Program-made: the position numbers and the translations under genes
Origin: Stratiolaelaps scimitus
Taxonomy: Eukaryota; Arthropoda; Arachnida; Mesostigmata; Laelapidae
Length of the DNA: 64,000 nucleotides
NCBI GenBank assembly: GCA_019614645.1
Contig: JABWDB010000007.1
Span: 10,243,501 to 10,307,500, forward strand
Reading direction: 5' to 3'
The notes under the pieces: model-generated
Database searches by the model: none
Seen by the model: only the letters and a program-made list of their open reading frames with translations
What the model was told of the DNA's origin: nothing
Shown: in pieces, positions 11,019-22,700 of the stretch
Position numbering within the stretch: position 1 is the stretch's first letter
How the letters are laid out: each line of letters begins with the position of its first letter

Positions 11019-12599
11019 GTAAGGAGGGTGTTCTTATTGTGCTCAAGTACGGTCGCACGCACCCCCTCTCACTGAACCTCTTCTTTTACTGGCCTTTCAC
11101 CGCGTACCTCGTAGTCAGGTTTGACCTGACGAAGTCACGGAGTCATTTGAGCAGCTCTTGCCGTTCGTGTCATCAGTGCAGCCTTCGTTTGACCATACCT
11201 TTTGCTGTCTGCTGCCAGGCGGGTTTGCGTTTTCCAGGCCCTGACAGTTCTCTGCCTCCTGCACTGTGGGCTCCTAGTCGATAGAGCACCGCGCGCTAGA
11301 TAGACATTATGGAAGGATGGGGAACAAAGGTATAATACAGTTTCCTAAAAGCTCGATCGAGACAGGAAGGGTCACACTGATATCTCTCGTGGGCCTTCTT
11401 CTTTGAAATCATCGACACACGTTTGAGAAGCCCATACTGTTCACGGTCTCACATCGTCGGTTCGTTTTGCACTTTGGATACCCTAACGAAGAAAACCTCT
11501 CAGTCTGTGATAGATGGTATCGCTCCCATAATCGCCCACTTCATTCACAGCTTCGGCGAAAGACACCTAAACGAAGAGAGATCGAGGTAGCGTATGGCCT
11601 TCAGCTCTATAGATTCAGACCACTTTCCCTTCACGTGTAGGGATCGTACCGGCAGGAATACAGAGATGCCCCACTAGGGTCGTTGTGGTGCAGGCACTGG
11701 CGAAGGAGACACTTCAGGAGGGCCAATAGTCTCTTCGTCTCTCAGATGCCCCCGTTCTCGCTGTCCTCCGTTTCTTTCGAATTGTGACTCGGTACAAAAA
11801 CGCGGGCGGGTCGGCAAAAGGTTGGAGAAACGGTTGCACGGCTGGCAGCTCACCGTAGGAACTGTCAGCTGGCGGCTTTCTCCCCAGAGCGTCACCCGCC
11901 TCACTGTTACGCTTACTTTTTGGCTGTTTTGTAGCGTCACGTTTTGTGAAGTCTCTTCGAAGTCACGCAATCGGAACCCGGAGATGGGAAGGAAGTGAAG
12001 TTTAGTCGGCAGTTATCGTGGCAGAGCAGCAGCAGGTGTCTGACGCTAGACTCGATTTGGCGTTTCCTCCTGCGTTTCGACTTCTGCAGTCCGGCGGTTC
12101 GTTGATTCGTGTTTTGGCAGAGACTCTTATCTGGTGATGTAACTGTACTTACAGTGGTCACCACGGGAAGTCAGCTGCTGTTTTTTTGTTTCTTATTGTG
12201 CACTCTAAGCGGGAATCGGTCCTGACGTGCATCATAGATTTGAGCACACAATCTGCCTATTGCCGTGCCACCGTAATGCTCATACCTATTGCGAAGTTCG
12301 AATAAGCTTCGAGTTACAGGGAAGGTTCCCGTGACAGAAGAAATCGCTTCATGGCTGAGGGACTTCGCGCTGAGGGAAGGACTTTGCGTTGAATAGGCTC
12401 GACGAGAACAAGGCTAGCGGTGGGGCTGTCAGACACACCAGCGAGATTTTTTTTTTGCTCTATGTCAACATCAGACTGCGTACTCCGCCTTAGTTCTTAT
12501 CTCAATTGTAGATCGGCCAAACCCAATAGGTGACAAGGAGCTGGGCAAGTGCAGGCGTCGTTATTCGACTATAACTTTATTCGACCTGGCACATATGGG

Positions 12600-12619
12600 G
12601 TATATATATATATATATAT
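12600..12619. repeat. (AT)n microsatellite
   Basis: Pure alternating AT tract. Confidence 0.9.
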
Positions 12620-13571
12620 GCTTCACGTGCTGCTCACTGACAATCTAAAAAGCTGTGCGCAAGTTTCTGCAAGATTAACTAAGGAAAGCAAAAAATGGGT
12701 ACGGTGAGTTGGATTACATTTCAATGATTATCACTCGACGACCTAATGAGTAGACTATCGATTAGCGGTTTGGATACAAATGAAACTTCAATTCGAGTTT
12801 ACCCATTCTCTCTTATTCCTACTGATTTGGCAGCAAACACCATGCAGAACTAGAACCCAGCTATAATATCTGGCTTAGGTCTCCGATAAAGAGAAAAGTC
12901 GAATGACATCATTGTCAACAGGAGATGTCCGTCTTACATCATGTAACGCGTGCTCAAGGATTACTTTGCTTATAAGCTACCGCAAATATCTGATTTAGTA
13001 ACAATTTGACAATCGGCACGTAGGGAGCTCAAAATTGAATGCTTTAAAATCCCGCACAATGTTCATATCTGATGCAGTTTAGCAAGCGTTAGATAGACGT
13101 TATCTATACCCCGTTAGCTCTGTTGTGTTCGGCTTTGCATATAATACTGTCGGACTGGGCCTGGACTTTGGTACTGGGAGGCGGCCAATGGGACAGGATA
13201 ACGGTCATCATCTCGATTAAACGTATCACATGTAATATATATATATACGCAATCCAGTAACGATGCGATCTACACCTGCAATGGAATTTCGGGAGATCCA
13301 GCTCCCGGTCCAGCATCCGCACACCCCACATAGCTCCCAACACCCCGCGAAGAAGCTACACAATTCTCATGCTTACGCTTTCTCTCCAGCCTTTGACACC
13401 GAACGATGAGGGATTGTGTTGACTGCCCGCTCACAGACCCTGCCGACCATTCCTGTGGCTCTCGAAACGACGATCTGATTCGTCCGCTCTGCGAAACAGT
13501 TGCGTGGCTGAAAAACCACACACATGAGAGCAAGTTCGAATTTCCGTTCATCGCAAGAGCTGCTCAAAAAC

Positions 13572-13614
13572 ATTCGGGTGAGCTACGTCAAACACAAATT
13601 CGGGTGAGTTACGT
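13572..13614 (+). repeat. Spaced direct repeat (17 bp, one mismatch)
   Basis: ATTCGGGTGAGCTACGT at 13572-13588 recurs as ATTCGGGTGAGTTACGT at 13598-13614, a 26-bp period. Each copy contains a donor-like GGGTGAG. Confidence 0.8.
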
Positions 13615-14407
13615 GTCTCGTATGGGGTGGAATCGACACTGGTATGGAAGACGTCCTTTATTCTGGTTAGATTGTGTTGTCTGTTTCCGCTACTCGCCGT
13701 CGACACCTGCGAGCCAGACAGCGAGACCTAGTGGGCGAGGAAAATTAGTTATTGACGGAGGTGAGAGAAAACGGCCACCGACGACCCCAGGGCTCGGGGG
13801 AGATGCGCTGAGCGGGCGTGTGGGGGCGTGCTCAGGATAAGTCTGGCCAGCAGGCACTTACTGCGGAGATGGATCACCTTCACTAGACGTTCGGCCGCTC
13901 GATGCGGCTGTACTTCGTGAGGCTGCACGGGACTGCACACGCGCAGCGCGGTATGAACGGCAAATGGTAATCTCACCACCTTGCCAGGAAGGAACTTTCT
14001 TGAAAGGCAGAAAGAACTAAGGACAACCAGCCTTTGTATCAGCAACGTTTGCAGGTCGTAACTCTTTCGTTGGGCGACTGGTTGGGAGAACTCCTCTGAA
14101 CGGCGATTTGTTATTTATATATTATATCATTCTACGCGTTATTCTTATTTTTCGTATTACATCATGATTTCTATTGGGATCCATACAAACATATTCCAGA
14201 ACAGATTGATTCTCGCGTTACTGGGTCAAGTTATTTCTACGCGACGATTAGCGCTAAATAATGAACATGTGATCGAATACACTTTCAGTTCAATTGATAT
14301 TGAACGTACCTGTGAATCTTCCGACCGGCGCGTTCTTTTTGTTATAAATTAATTATGTGATTGTTTATTCATGGTTATCTTGTATCTCTTGTAAGCCTTG
14401 GCAATAT

Positions 14408-14445
14408 AATAATAATGATAATAGCAATAATAATAATAATATTAA
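14408..14445. repeat. Interrupted (AAT)n repeat
   Basis: Runs of AATAAT with GAT and GCA interruptions. Confidence 0.85.
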
Positions 14446-15910
14446 CATGTCCATTGACAGTAATGACGAACTGTTATATATGCAAATATTGTGTGGTCTT
14501 AATTAGTAAAGGCCATTTGGATTTCCTTCCATTGAATTGAAATCCTGAATGAATATTTGGCGTCCGGTAACAATATACAACAGGTGGTTGATCAAGGAAG
14601 GACAGCAGAATTCTCAACAGGATTCGCCGAGATTCCATGTTTCCGTTCAGAATTTGTTCATATTTGTATCAACCTCTGGGCCGAAGAAGTCGCGATCGCA
14701 CCATTGGACTCGGAGATGTTTGACTATACGGAGTTCACACCATGCTAGCAATGTCAATTTCAAAGCTCCTCTATAAAGAAAATCCAAGAAATTAAACCAT
14801 AAGAAACGAAAACCTCAGTCACAGCAAGGCGTGACTACAACATGTGAACGCCCGCTATAATGAAATCCATGACCACCGTTCGCTAACTAAGGGCTACGTA
14901 TACTGGTCCGACACGGTCGAACAAATTCTCCAATCATAAGGAATTATGGCGTTGACGGTCACCGTTGGCCAGAGCCGCGACGGTACTCGTGTGGCTCTGA
15001 GAACCCTGATCGGCTCGCAGAGAAACAATATCATCGGATTATCACACCGCCGGCCACTCTAATAATACCTCTAAGACCATCTTGCCCGTCCAACGGCTCA
15101 TACCTTACTGGTTCATTCGTCCCGACTGGCTTGATCGAAAGAATTGGGTCCCTCTGGGGAACCATTCTAACTCAGAACGATCGGGGGAGCGATGACTAGG
15201 ATTCTTAAAAGCCACACGCCTTTCCAGTGTCATTCACTCACTATGCTAACGGATGGCTCGCAATGGACGCGCACCGGCTTAAGCGAAGCAAGACTTACTC
15301 AAGATCCGAATCGATGGCGCCTCACAACGTCTCACTGAGCCTTTGGGACCTTGGAGACCGGCCGTTTTTTCTTTCGTTTTATCCTCAGGGATTTAAAAGA
15401 TGCCCAGGTTCCAGCCGAAGCCGCTGTCTCCGTTTACACCGCTAGGAAATTCGCTGCTCCACTGGCAGGGACTTGCCGAAAGAGATAGGCGCCGCAATTA
15501 GGCGTCGCGCAGGAGCGAAAGCCCGAATCTCTTCGGGCTTCTGCTGTCAAGCGGGGCTCATGGATGAAGCTCTCGCACAAAGGATTCTCTAAAGGACGGA
15601 ACAAAATCGCGTACAAGTGCGAAGAAATAGAAAGTTGTACCTTGATATTCCGCTTGTAGGTAGCATACAATAGTGGTAGGTGTCCCCAGGGTAAAGGGGC
15701 ATATGGGTACGGATTGTAAGGGAGTGTAAACACAGGTTTTGTGCTTGCTGATGGCAAATAATAACAAACTGCATAAATTTGCATCAGTGATAAATGACGA
15801 ATATCGCAAACTCAGGGAGATTCCTTGGTCATCCTAAAAGGCCTATTAGCCGGTGTTTAGCGTCGGACATCGGTTTGTTTAGACAATATCCATCTACGAT
15901 TAGGCGTTAT

Positions 15911-15951
15911 TTCACGGTAATAATTATAGTTCACAATAATTATTACTGAAA
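15911..15951. repeat. AT-rich hairpin, 11-bp perfect core
   Basis: GTAATAATTAT (15917-15927) pairs perfectly with ATAATTATTAC (15936-15946) around an 8-nt loop. TTTCA and TGAAA outside the core extend the stem, with a small bulge on the left arm. Confidence 0.75.
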
Positions 15952-16082
15952 ATTTAGTGGATCTCAATTAGAATTTTATCTCGGTTGCAAAAGCTGACAG
16001 CTGATGAGGTGCAGACGTAATTTATACACGTACGCGTTCTGATTAACACTACGTCTTTGCTATGAACGGTCTACGTAGCTAT

Positions 16083-16110
16083 GGTTAACATTGGCCTGCC
16101 ATCACCAAGG
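16083..16110 (+). repeat. Dispersed repeat fragment shared with 25.70-25.73 kb
   Basis: GGTTAACATTGGCCTGCC at 16083-16100 matches, with one mismatch, the reverse complement of 25711-25728, and similarity continues a few bases on each side. At 25.7 kb the match lies just beyond a tRNA-like B box, so this may be a body fragment of the same SINE family. Confidence 0.5.
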
Positions 16111-16925
16111 AGGACGCCCAGCATGACCTAGCGCCCGGATGAAAGCCAAAATAGAAAAACGGCGATTGAACAATTCCAGTAAGCCAACAAACTGTACAGT
16201 TGCTCTCGCATGAACCGCCTACTGACAGGTCCTTGACGCAGTGGTGTTACAAAGCGGCACGGAGTCCCTTCTGCCATTAGGGAGGGGTATGAGAGACGAA
16301 AGTGAAGAACGCTTTTTGCGTCCTGCAAACCGCAACCCCAGAAACGTCTAAGCGTATGATGATGATAATGATGATTCGGCCATACGCTGCCCTGCCATTG
16401 TATTATACTCTCCCGTTGAAAATCTATCATGGAGAAGATCCGTGAGGAAAATGAGTGCAATGAAAAAAACGCAAGTGTATGAGCGTAATAAAGACAATTA
16501 TAAATACAATATCTTAATATAGCCACCCCCGAGCCGATCGCTCACAGTTTTGGGGCGGAGGGGACCAGCCAAATCGTGCACACGTTGAGGTACATTGCAC
16601 TTTGTAAAAACGATTTCATAAACAGAGAAATACGCACTTCCGGGATTTGAACAGCATATATAATATGATACGTATTTATATATATATATATATCTACATA
16701 TATGTATGTATAATATATGTATGGTACGATAAAAGGGAAGATTATCTTGTAACATCACATATAATATAGTTTCGCGTCTTGTAGGCGGTTGGTCTATTAG
16801 AGCAGCTATCTTGGCGCTGTAGTAGCACAAAAGCCAAGTGGGGAAAAAGGCAGAAAACGAAATGAGTGAGAAACGTGCACTCAGCTTCTTGGTCATTTCT
16901 TTTATGGCTGTGTTATTATATCAAG

Positions 16926-16938
16926 CCCCCCCCCCCCC
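16926..16938. repeat. Poly-C homopolymer
   Basis: A run of 13 C, prone to length error in both replication and sequencing. Any frame crossing it is unreliable. Confidence 0.9.
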
Positions 16939-17150
16939 GGCGTCCTCCGAGTTTCCGGCATTGGACAACTACGCTACTATCTGGTCGCGTGGCACTCTTC
17001 TCTTGCCTGTGTGTGAGTTAGAGTATGAGACAGAGGCTGATCTGTGACCAGCATCTGCTGAATCACCCTGAATTGCCTCTGCCAGCTTCTGCTCCGAAGC
17101 AACATTTCCTCTATGAACGTCGCCGGGTCGAAAAGAAGTCCTTGCTCCGG

Positions 17151-17182
17151 ACTCCTGGCCAACTCCTGGCCAACTCCTGGCC
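17151..17182 (+). repeat. 11-bp tandem repeat, three copies
   Basis: ACTCCTGGCCA occurs twice in tandem and a third time as ACTCCTGGCC, a minisatellite-like cluster. Confidence 0.9.
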
Positions 17183-17718
17183 GCGCACGTGTCAGCCTGA
17201 TGCTCGTGCTTGTGTGCACGATACATAAGGATCGTAATCCTGAAAATGAACTCGGCATTGCAAGAACTTTCGCTAGTCAAAGGAGATCGTGCTTTATTGA
17301 CGATGCTGACATCTAGTGAGCAACGCGAGGTAGTCAAGAAATTACGATTGAGCACACTCTGAACTTGACGTTGAGTGGCCACTCCGTGACACTCGATGGG
17401 TGCGATACCCTGATATGCTTTCACTACAAGAGATCTGTGGGCCTGAACAGCAGGAGCGGGCTACATGGCAACAGGCCAGTGTTCAAAAAGGTCATGGTAC
17501 AGTGGATCATAGAAGCTAGAAAGTGTGATGGTGGCATTCAATTAGCAAAGTGTCCATACATCGAGGGCGCACGAAGTGAAGGGCCTCTCAGGTGAGCAAC
17601 CCAACCAAGATTGCTTTCGATCGGGCTGATTTGAAACCAGGGCGCCGATAACATAGAAACATTACTGAAGGTATATTCCACACGAGTGCTGTTACGAGCG
17701 AATACTGTACACCGATAG

Positions 17719-17750
17719 ACATACCGGTGTACATCGATGTACATACCGGT
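17719..17750. repeat. Direct repeats flanking a 14-bp palindrome
   Basis: ACATACCGGT occurs at 17719-17728 and 17741-17750. Between and partly within them lies the perfect palindrome GTACATCGATGTAC (17729-17742). It resembles a dyad protein-binding site but no gene is assigned nearby. Confidence 0.8.
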
Positions 17751-19307
17751 GGCGTGTGCGCCTTGCAATCGGATGAGACACGTAGGTACACCGTTGCACA
17801 TTTGCATTCAAAAGGGTCTATCTTATGAAGAAATGCCGAAAGCACTTGTACCGTGGACGTTAAATGTTTTAGGTTGTGAGTCTCGCCAGGAAAATTAACT
17901 TTTTTTAGACATTGGTAAGTCTAACTATAATTCTAAACGAAATAAACATTCAACGAACGTTGTGCTGTTTCGTTGGATCATCCTTCGCCGGAAGCGGTTT
18001 TCCGCAGCGACTACACTCTCAATCGGAGTGCATACGGAAAAAAAGAGAGGCTGCAGTTATGTCCTGCGCTGTGCGGCTATAGCAGCTTCGAAATTCTATG
18101 CGGCAGAACTTCGTTTCTTACACTGGGCTCTGGTTGGTCGACGGGGACGCCGCTCGCGCATCCACCATTGGTTCGCGTAAACACTTCGTTCCCTCGATTT
18201 CAGCTGGCAACGGAGTGTTCCCTACTTAAAAGCTTTCCGGCATATTGAAGTTGCCTTTTCAGAGAAGTCACATACAGAATGTCATTCACATCGAGCCTAT
18301 AGCCGCACATACACAATCACCTCCCATCGGTAAACACAGACTGATGGCGCACAGGAGTGGAGAGCTTCATGTACTATCCTCACGAAGTAGTCGACGAAAT
18401 CCCGACGAATACAGTTTGACAGCGAAAAAAACTCGACGCTGCACGCAACTAGTGCAAATGTATGACACAAACGCAACAGTGAAGTCAAGTCGGAATCAAA
18501 CTTGAGATGTGAGGGGTTGCTTAATGGGACTTGACGTATTATAGAATGGAGTACATAGGTGCAATGTACGCAAGGTTAGCTACTGTAAACAACACAGGAT
18601 GGACAACGTTCACTTCAGCCTATCATTGAGCAAAGCTACTACCTATCTGCTGTTTAGAGAAGAACATCACTGCTGTCAGTCCTGGCGGATATCCTGAACT
18701 AATAGAGTCATGCGCGCCCTTATTTATAAATATAACGATCAGAACGAGTAAACCAGTGGCTATTTTTCGCATTATTCTGATGATCACAACGGGAAGAATC
18801 CTAGCACAATAATTCCCACCCTATAAATGCAACCCCTGAGGTGACATGCAAAGCGAAATGTTTGATTTCTGCCGACCCTCGAATCTATGATACACCGTCT
18901 GTCGACGTCCGCTTAGTTGACATGCAACGGTTGTAATAATGAGGACTATTCGAGTTTAGAGTATCGAAAGCCATTCGTGATAGTCTTAAGCACGGCGAGC
19001 CGCTTTTGTTTGAGCTTGACGAACCGGTATCAGTAATCGGAGGATCAGTGGTGTTGGATCAGTGGTGGATCGTGCGTTGGTGAGGTCACCTACATTGGAT
19101 TTGTGACTATGAACCGCGACATCTCCATTGTCTAGCTGCTCCTTCGGTCGGAAATACACTCCTCCGATTGCTGAGCAAGCGTGGCTTCCTTTCTCGAGGC
19201 TTTCTGTTTGTCAGTCTGGGCGACCTGGACAGTCATTCGACTTGGCTCCGGAATGGCCCGAACATATTGAATAAACAAAGGTGACGATAGCCGAGCAGCC
19301 TAGATCC

Positions 19308-19309
<2 letters not shown>

Positions 19310-19338
<29 letters not shown>
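19310..19338. repeat. (CT)n microsatellite
   Basis: Pure CT tract of about 29 nt. Confidence 0.95.
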
Positions 19339-19343
<5 letters not shown>

Positions 19344-19944
19344 TTCTCTGTCGGCCCTGCGCGATTCGCTGTTCTCGCTAGATAAACAAAAAGCAAGAGA
19401 CAAGGGACGCCAGGTTGGAGCCCATCAGGTCTATTCGGTCGCAGTAGTTGACGGTTCAATAGAAGGGTTTGAAAGGTGGATGTGACAGATGTCACCAGTA
19501 ATAATAAGCCAATGATCTTATTTATAAGATAAACAACGCCTAGGACTTTTTAGTATTGGACCCCGCGGCATCGATCTAAGTGAGTGACGCTCACATCGGA
19601 GCCACTTTTCTACTCATGAGTTATAAGATATCAGTGTACGACCAATGGGAAGAAACCTGCTATGACGAAATCTACTTAGCGAATGACCTTTTAGGTCATA
19701 CGCCTTTTAGGTCGCAACTATACTAACGAAACTATTACGAAAAACCTATCTAACAGGCACTTCTACTAAATACATTGAAGTTAGCCGAATGTAATAGACG
19801 CACATTCAAGATATCGTTTGCATCTGGTCTGTAAAAAAATGAAGATCACTGATACGCGTGAACGCTATTTGTGTATCTTGCAATAGTAAGAAATTGGGCT
19901 CAGTGTCCAGGACGGTAGTGCAGCCATCTCGGAACCTATGAGAC

Positions 19945-20048
19945 GCTAGCAACGGCTCGAGCATCGAATCCCTAGGCAAAACGCGTAAAGATCTTCTTCG
20001 GGTCAACGTTCGTATCCCAAGCAGAGCTGTTAACCACTCGGCTACTGT
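19945..20048 (-). repeat. tRNA-derived SINE-like repeat, copy D
   Basis: On the minus strand TAGCCGAGTGGTTAAC (20029-20044) matches the A box/D arm typical of Ser and Leu tRNAs. A decayed B-box-like GGATTCGATGC follows about 75 nt later (about 19951-19961). No acceptor stem closes it, so it is a repeat head or tRNA pseudogene and not a working tRNA. It sits just upstream of the LINE fragment at 20.15 kb. Confidence 0.5.
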
Positions 20049-20149
20049 AAACGTGAGGGCACACCGTCTAAGGCTGGATATTACGGATCATCTTATCCTA
20101 TGAAAGATCAAGGAGCTACCGTTAAAATGCAGCCAACCCCCCGATGGCT

Positions 20150-20870
20150 TGCTGCCGATCCTATACAAGAAATTGGGTCTGACTATTGTTGAACCGTCAA
20201 AATTAGATTTCTACCGACGGAACAGTCTCTTAAGCTCTTAATTGTCACCCCTATCAACAAAGCGAAAAACAAGAGTTATGTAGGTAACCATAGACCGGTT
20301 GCCCAGGGATTCGTAGCGTGCCTCATTTTCGAAAAGATTGACATTTACTTATACATCTCCATGAATTATCTCCTTGACAGCGAACCACATAGTTTTACCA
20401 AAGGGAGATCGACCGAAACCCAGCTGATTGAAGTGATTCATGACTGGGCTCTCCTTTCAAAGTTAGAGAAATGTGCTGTCTTGTGTTCCTCTACCTATAA
20501 AAATGAATACACAATCAATAACGATGTAGTCAAATGTAAAAGCTCCATGTGGGGTCTGAGTCTCATAGTCACCTCCTCCCTAATATCTGAGCTGCATGTG
20601 ACAGACGTAGTTCGGTCTGCCTCATTAATATGCAACACTATTTTTATTCTCCGTACCATATTCTCAAAAACGTCAGTTTCTATGCAGCGCTCTATATGAA
20701 CCTTGTTATTTCAGAATTTCTTTACTGCTCTACAGTTTCGGGGCCCTACCTCAAGAAAACATATCCTATTGTTCAACATGGTGCAAACGAAGTTTACCCG
20801 AAGAGTCAGTCTGAAAAGTGTGAGTCGAACTCCTAACCCTCTGCGCAGTGGACGCGCGGTGCGCACTACG
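20150..20870 (+). mobile_element. Non-LTR retrotransposon reverse transcriptase fragment (CR1/Jockey-like)
   Basis: One frame reads continuously from about 20180 to 20699. It gives VGNHRPVAQGFVACLIFEKI (the 'N-x-RP(V/I)S' block with FEK(I/V)), then HSFTKGRSTETQLIEVIHDW (the F-x-KGRST-TQL block), both classic early reverse-transcriptase motifs of non-LTR elements. After an apparent internal deletion of the catalytic part, frames at 20.65-20.84 kb read EFLYCSTVSGPYLKK and then MVQTKFTRRV. These match the post-RT region 'EYCS-x-W-x-PYLKK ... VQ-(R/K)-x-FTRR'. At least one frameshift and loss of the FADD box mean it is dead. It is clearly a different element type from the fragment at 4.4 kb. Confidence 0.8.
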
Positions 20871-21480
20871 TCGGTAGCGCGCACCGAAAAACTATTTATT
20901 AATTGTTCTAAAAACGATCTTAAAATCGGGGAAAATATTTAACGAGCCATGAAAAATAGGCTTTCTTTTATCTCAATTGCCGTGATGCCGATGCGGGTGG
21001 TTCCTCCGTTCTCACAAGTATTTGTTGAGTTTCAATCCTCAACTGAGAGTTGGCGATTTTTCAAGTTATTCGATTTCGTAACACGAGAGCTTACCATATA
21101 GGTACGTACCGACCTGCATGATTATCATTACTCTAATTGTCCACTAAATTAGAATTCGATAGTCACACGTGGCCCTCTCTCTCTGTTACAGGTAAAATTG
21201 GCCCTTGAAGGGTGCTGCCGATAGAAGGTGTCACATCTCTCACTGAAGAATATAGCAAACAACAGCTTCTTCGCGTCCCTATTCAACCCCTCACGCTGCA
21301 GCAAGCAAATCATTTATGTATACCTTCCACTCGAAGTCTTTGGAACGACATTCACCTGATTAGGTCGTTGAGGTTCGGCTTCAGTTGGACCAACGATCAC
21401 AACAAGACATGTTCGAGTTAGTGTCCAGCCAAACGTGCACATCATCTCGTTTGACGGAGTCGTTGAATTCAATTCTCTCA
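20871..21480. other. Unassigned stretch
   Basis: No recognisable gene. There is a short CT run near 21175-21186. Confidence 0.5.
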
Positions 21481-22700
21481 TTTTCGTCACGCTAGTTGTT
21501 GTTGTTGCTGCGGCCTGTTAACAGCGTCGCGCCGAAGACCAGCAGTCACCCACTGTCTAACGTTACGGTGCCGGTTAACAGTGGACAGCGCGAACAGCCA
21601 CTACGTTTGTTCGTGATGGGTTCGACGGTTGCTGCTGCCGCTGTCGCTAGCTGGGTGTTGATTAATGGTGTTATAGATAGAAGAGGCAAACAACAACAAC
21701 AGCAACAACAACAAAACGCGGAGCCGAGGCGATTCCGGCCAACCAACGACGGCCGATCGCAGTGGCGGTGGTTGTTCGGGAAGACCAGAACCGCAACAGT
21801 CCAAGAAATTCTACTGCTGCTATTATACTCCTGTCCGCTACCAAAGTCGTTGAAGAAGCAAGGGCCACAAGCAAAAGAGCGCACCGCTGCGTATACTCGA
21901 GCTCGTGCGTCAGAGCGACAGACCGGGGAGGGCCGCTCAAAGCCTCCGCCAGAAGCCGCAACCAATAGTAGCAGCAGCAACCTTGCTGTGGCGTTCAAAC
22001 CGCGGCCGAATGAGCCGTTAGCCACTAGTCGGCGCTGTGGCAAAGCACATCAGTAAGCAAGCACCTCTCATTATTACCTCAGTATTCGTGTACTGCCGTT
22101 GCTGTCCTGTCCGCTCGGGGAGGGGTGAGCCTTATAGCGGGCTGGCGTTCATCAGCGACTTGCCGTTGTGGCGGCACTGACATCGAAGTGGTCGCCCTGC
22201 CGCCACAAGCGCCGTCAGCTAGCTATGTGGCGAAATCGGAGAGTCGGAGCTCTCGTATGTAAGGTCATTATATATACAGGAAGCATAGAAAACAACATGG
22301 AAGGGGCAATGAATGATATGTTGTCGTCATCTATGGGTCGCCGGCGACGGCCGGACTGATAAGTTTCGGGGGATGATACCGTAGCCGCCGCCGCTGCTGT
22401 CGTGGTGGCTCTAACAGATAGATACAATATAATAGATAGAGCTGCAGGGAGACATCCAGGTACACTCGGACACGGATGGGACCTGATGGCTGTCGGGTGA
22501 TGGCGGCCTTTGACGTGGTCATTGTGTGTACGCATGAAGCGTGACCGACCGCAGTCAGCGAAAAAAAAAAGCATTTATTCTGCGCGATGTTCTGCTGTTG
22601 ACGTCCATTGCTGCGGCCATTGCCGCCAGCTCTCTCATGCTGATGCGGTTCTATGAAGTGTACGGGGAGAAGCTCAATTTTCGCTACACAGCATTTTCTC
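21480..22700. promoter_or_regulatory. GC-rich island with trinucleotide runs, possible promoter/5' UTR
   Basis: Compared with its flanks this block is CpG- and GC-rich, and it is dense in GTT/CAA, GCC/GGC and CTG runs (for example 21688-21714). Open frames of 95-186 codons exist in several frames on both strands at once, as expected from stop-poor GC-rich DNA and not from one gene. Such blocks often mark arthropod promoters and long 5' untranslated exons. A donor-like TCA|GTAAGC lies at about 22054. No TATA box or initiator was confirmed. Confidence 0.35.
21688..21714 (+). repeat. (CAA)n/(CAG) repeat
   Basis: CAACAACAACAGCAACAACAACAA, here split as CAACAACAACAG and CAACAACAACAA, encodes poly-Gln in one frame. 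Confidence 0.9.

Larger units (their letters stand above)
11019..15900. other. Unassigned stretch
   Basis: Minus-strand frames at 11674-12164 and plus-strand frames at 13406-13840 are open for 75-145 codons but match nothing I know. The stretch holds (AT)n at 12600-12619, a spaced 17-bp repeat at 13572-13614 and an interrupted (AAT)n block at 14408-14445. Around 14.88 kb a short peptide (GYVYWSDTVEQIL) recalls the start of a retroelement integrase but is too short to call. Confidence 0.5.
16111..19800. other. Unassigned stretch with tandem and simple repeats
   Basis: Overlapping frames at 16.1-17.4 kb on both strands are low-complexity or unrecognised. The stretch contains a C13 run, an 11-bp tandem repeat, a palindromic repeat and a (CT)n tract, listed separately. 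Nothing convincing lies in 18.5-19.8 kb. Confidence 0.5.

Noticed and set aside
13142..13151. TAATACTGTC, identical to the start of the miR-8/200 family
   Set aside because: The mature sequence diverges after ten bases and no star arm occurs upstream, so no precursor hairpin is possible.
14880..14935. Peptide GYVYWSDTVEQIL like the 'YVYWPG' block before retroelement integrases
   Set aside because: It is a dozen residues long, ends in a stop, and has no zinc-binding or catalytic residues nearby.
21496..22056. 186-codon plus-strand frame opposite a 165-codon minus-strand frame
   Set aside because: Mutually exclusive frames in a trinucleotide-rich island, neither with a recognisable domain.
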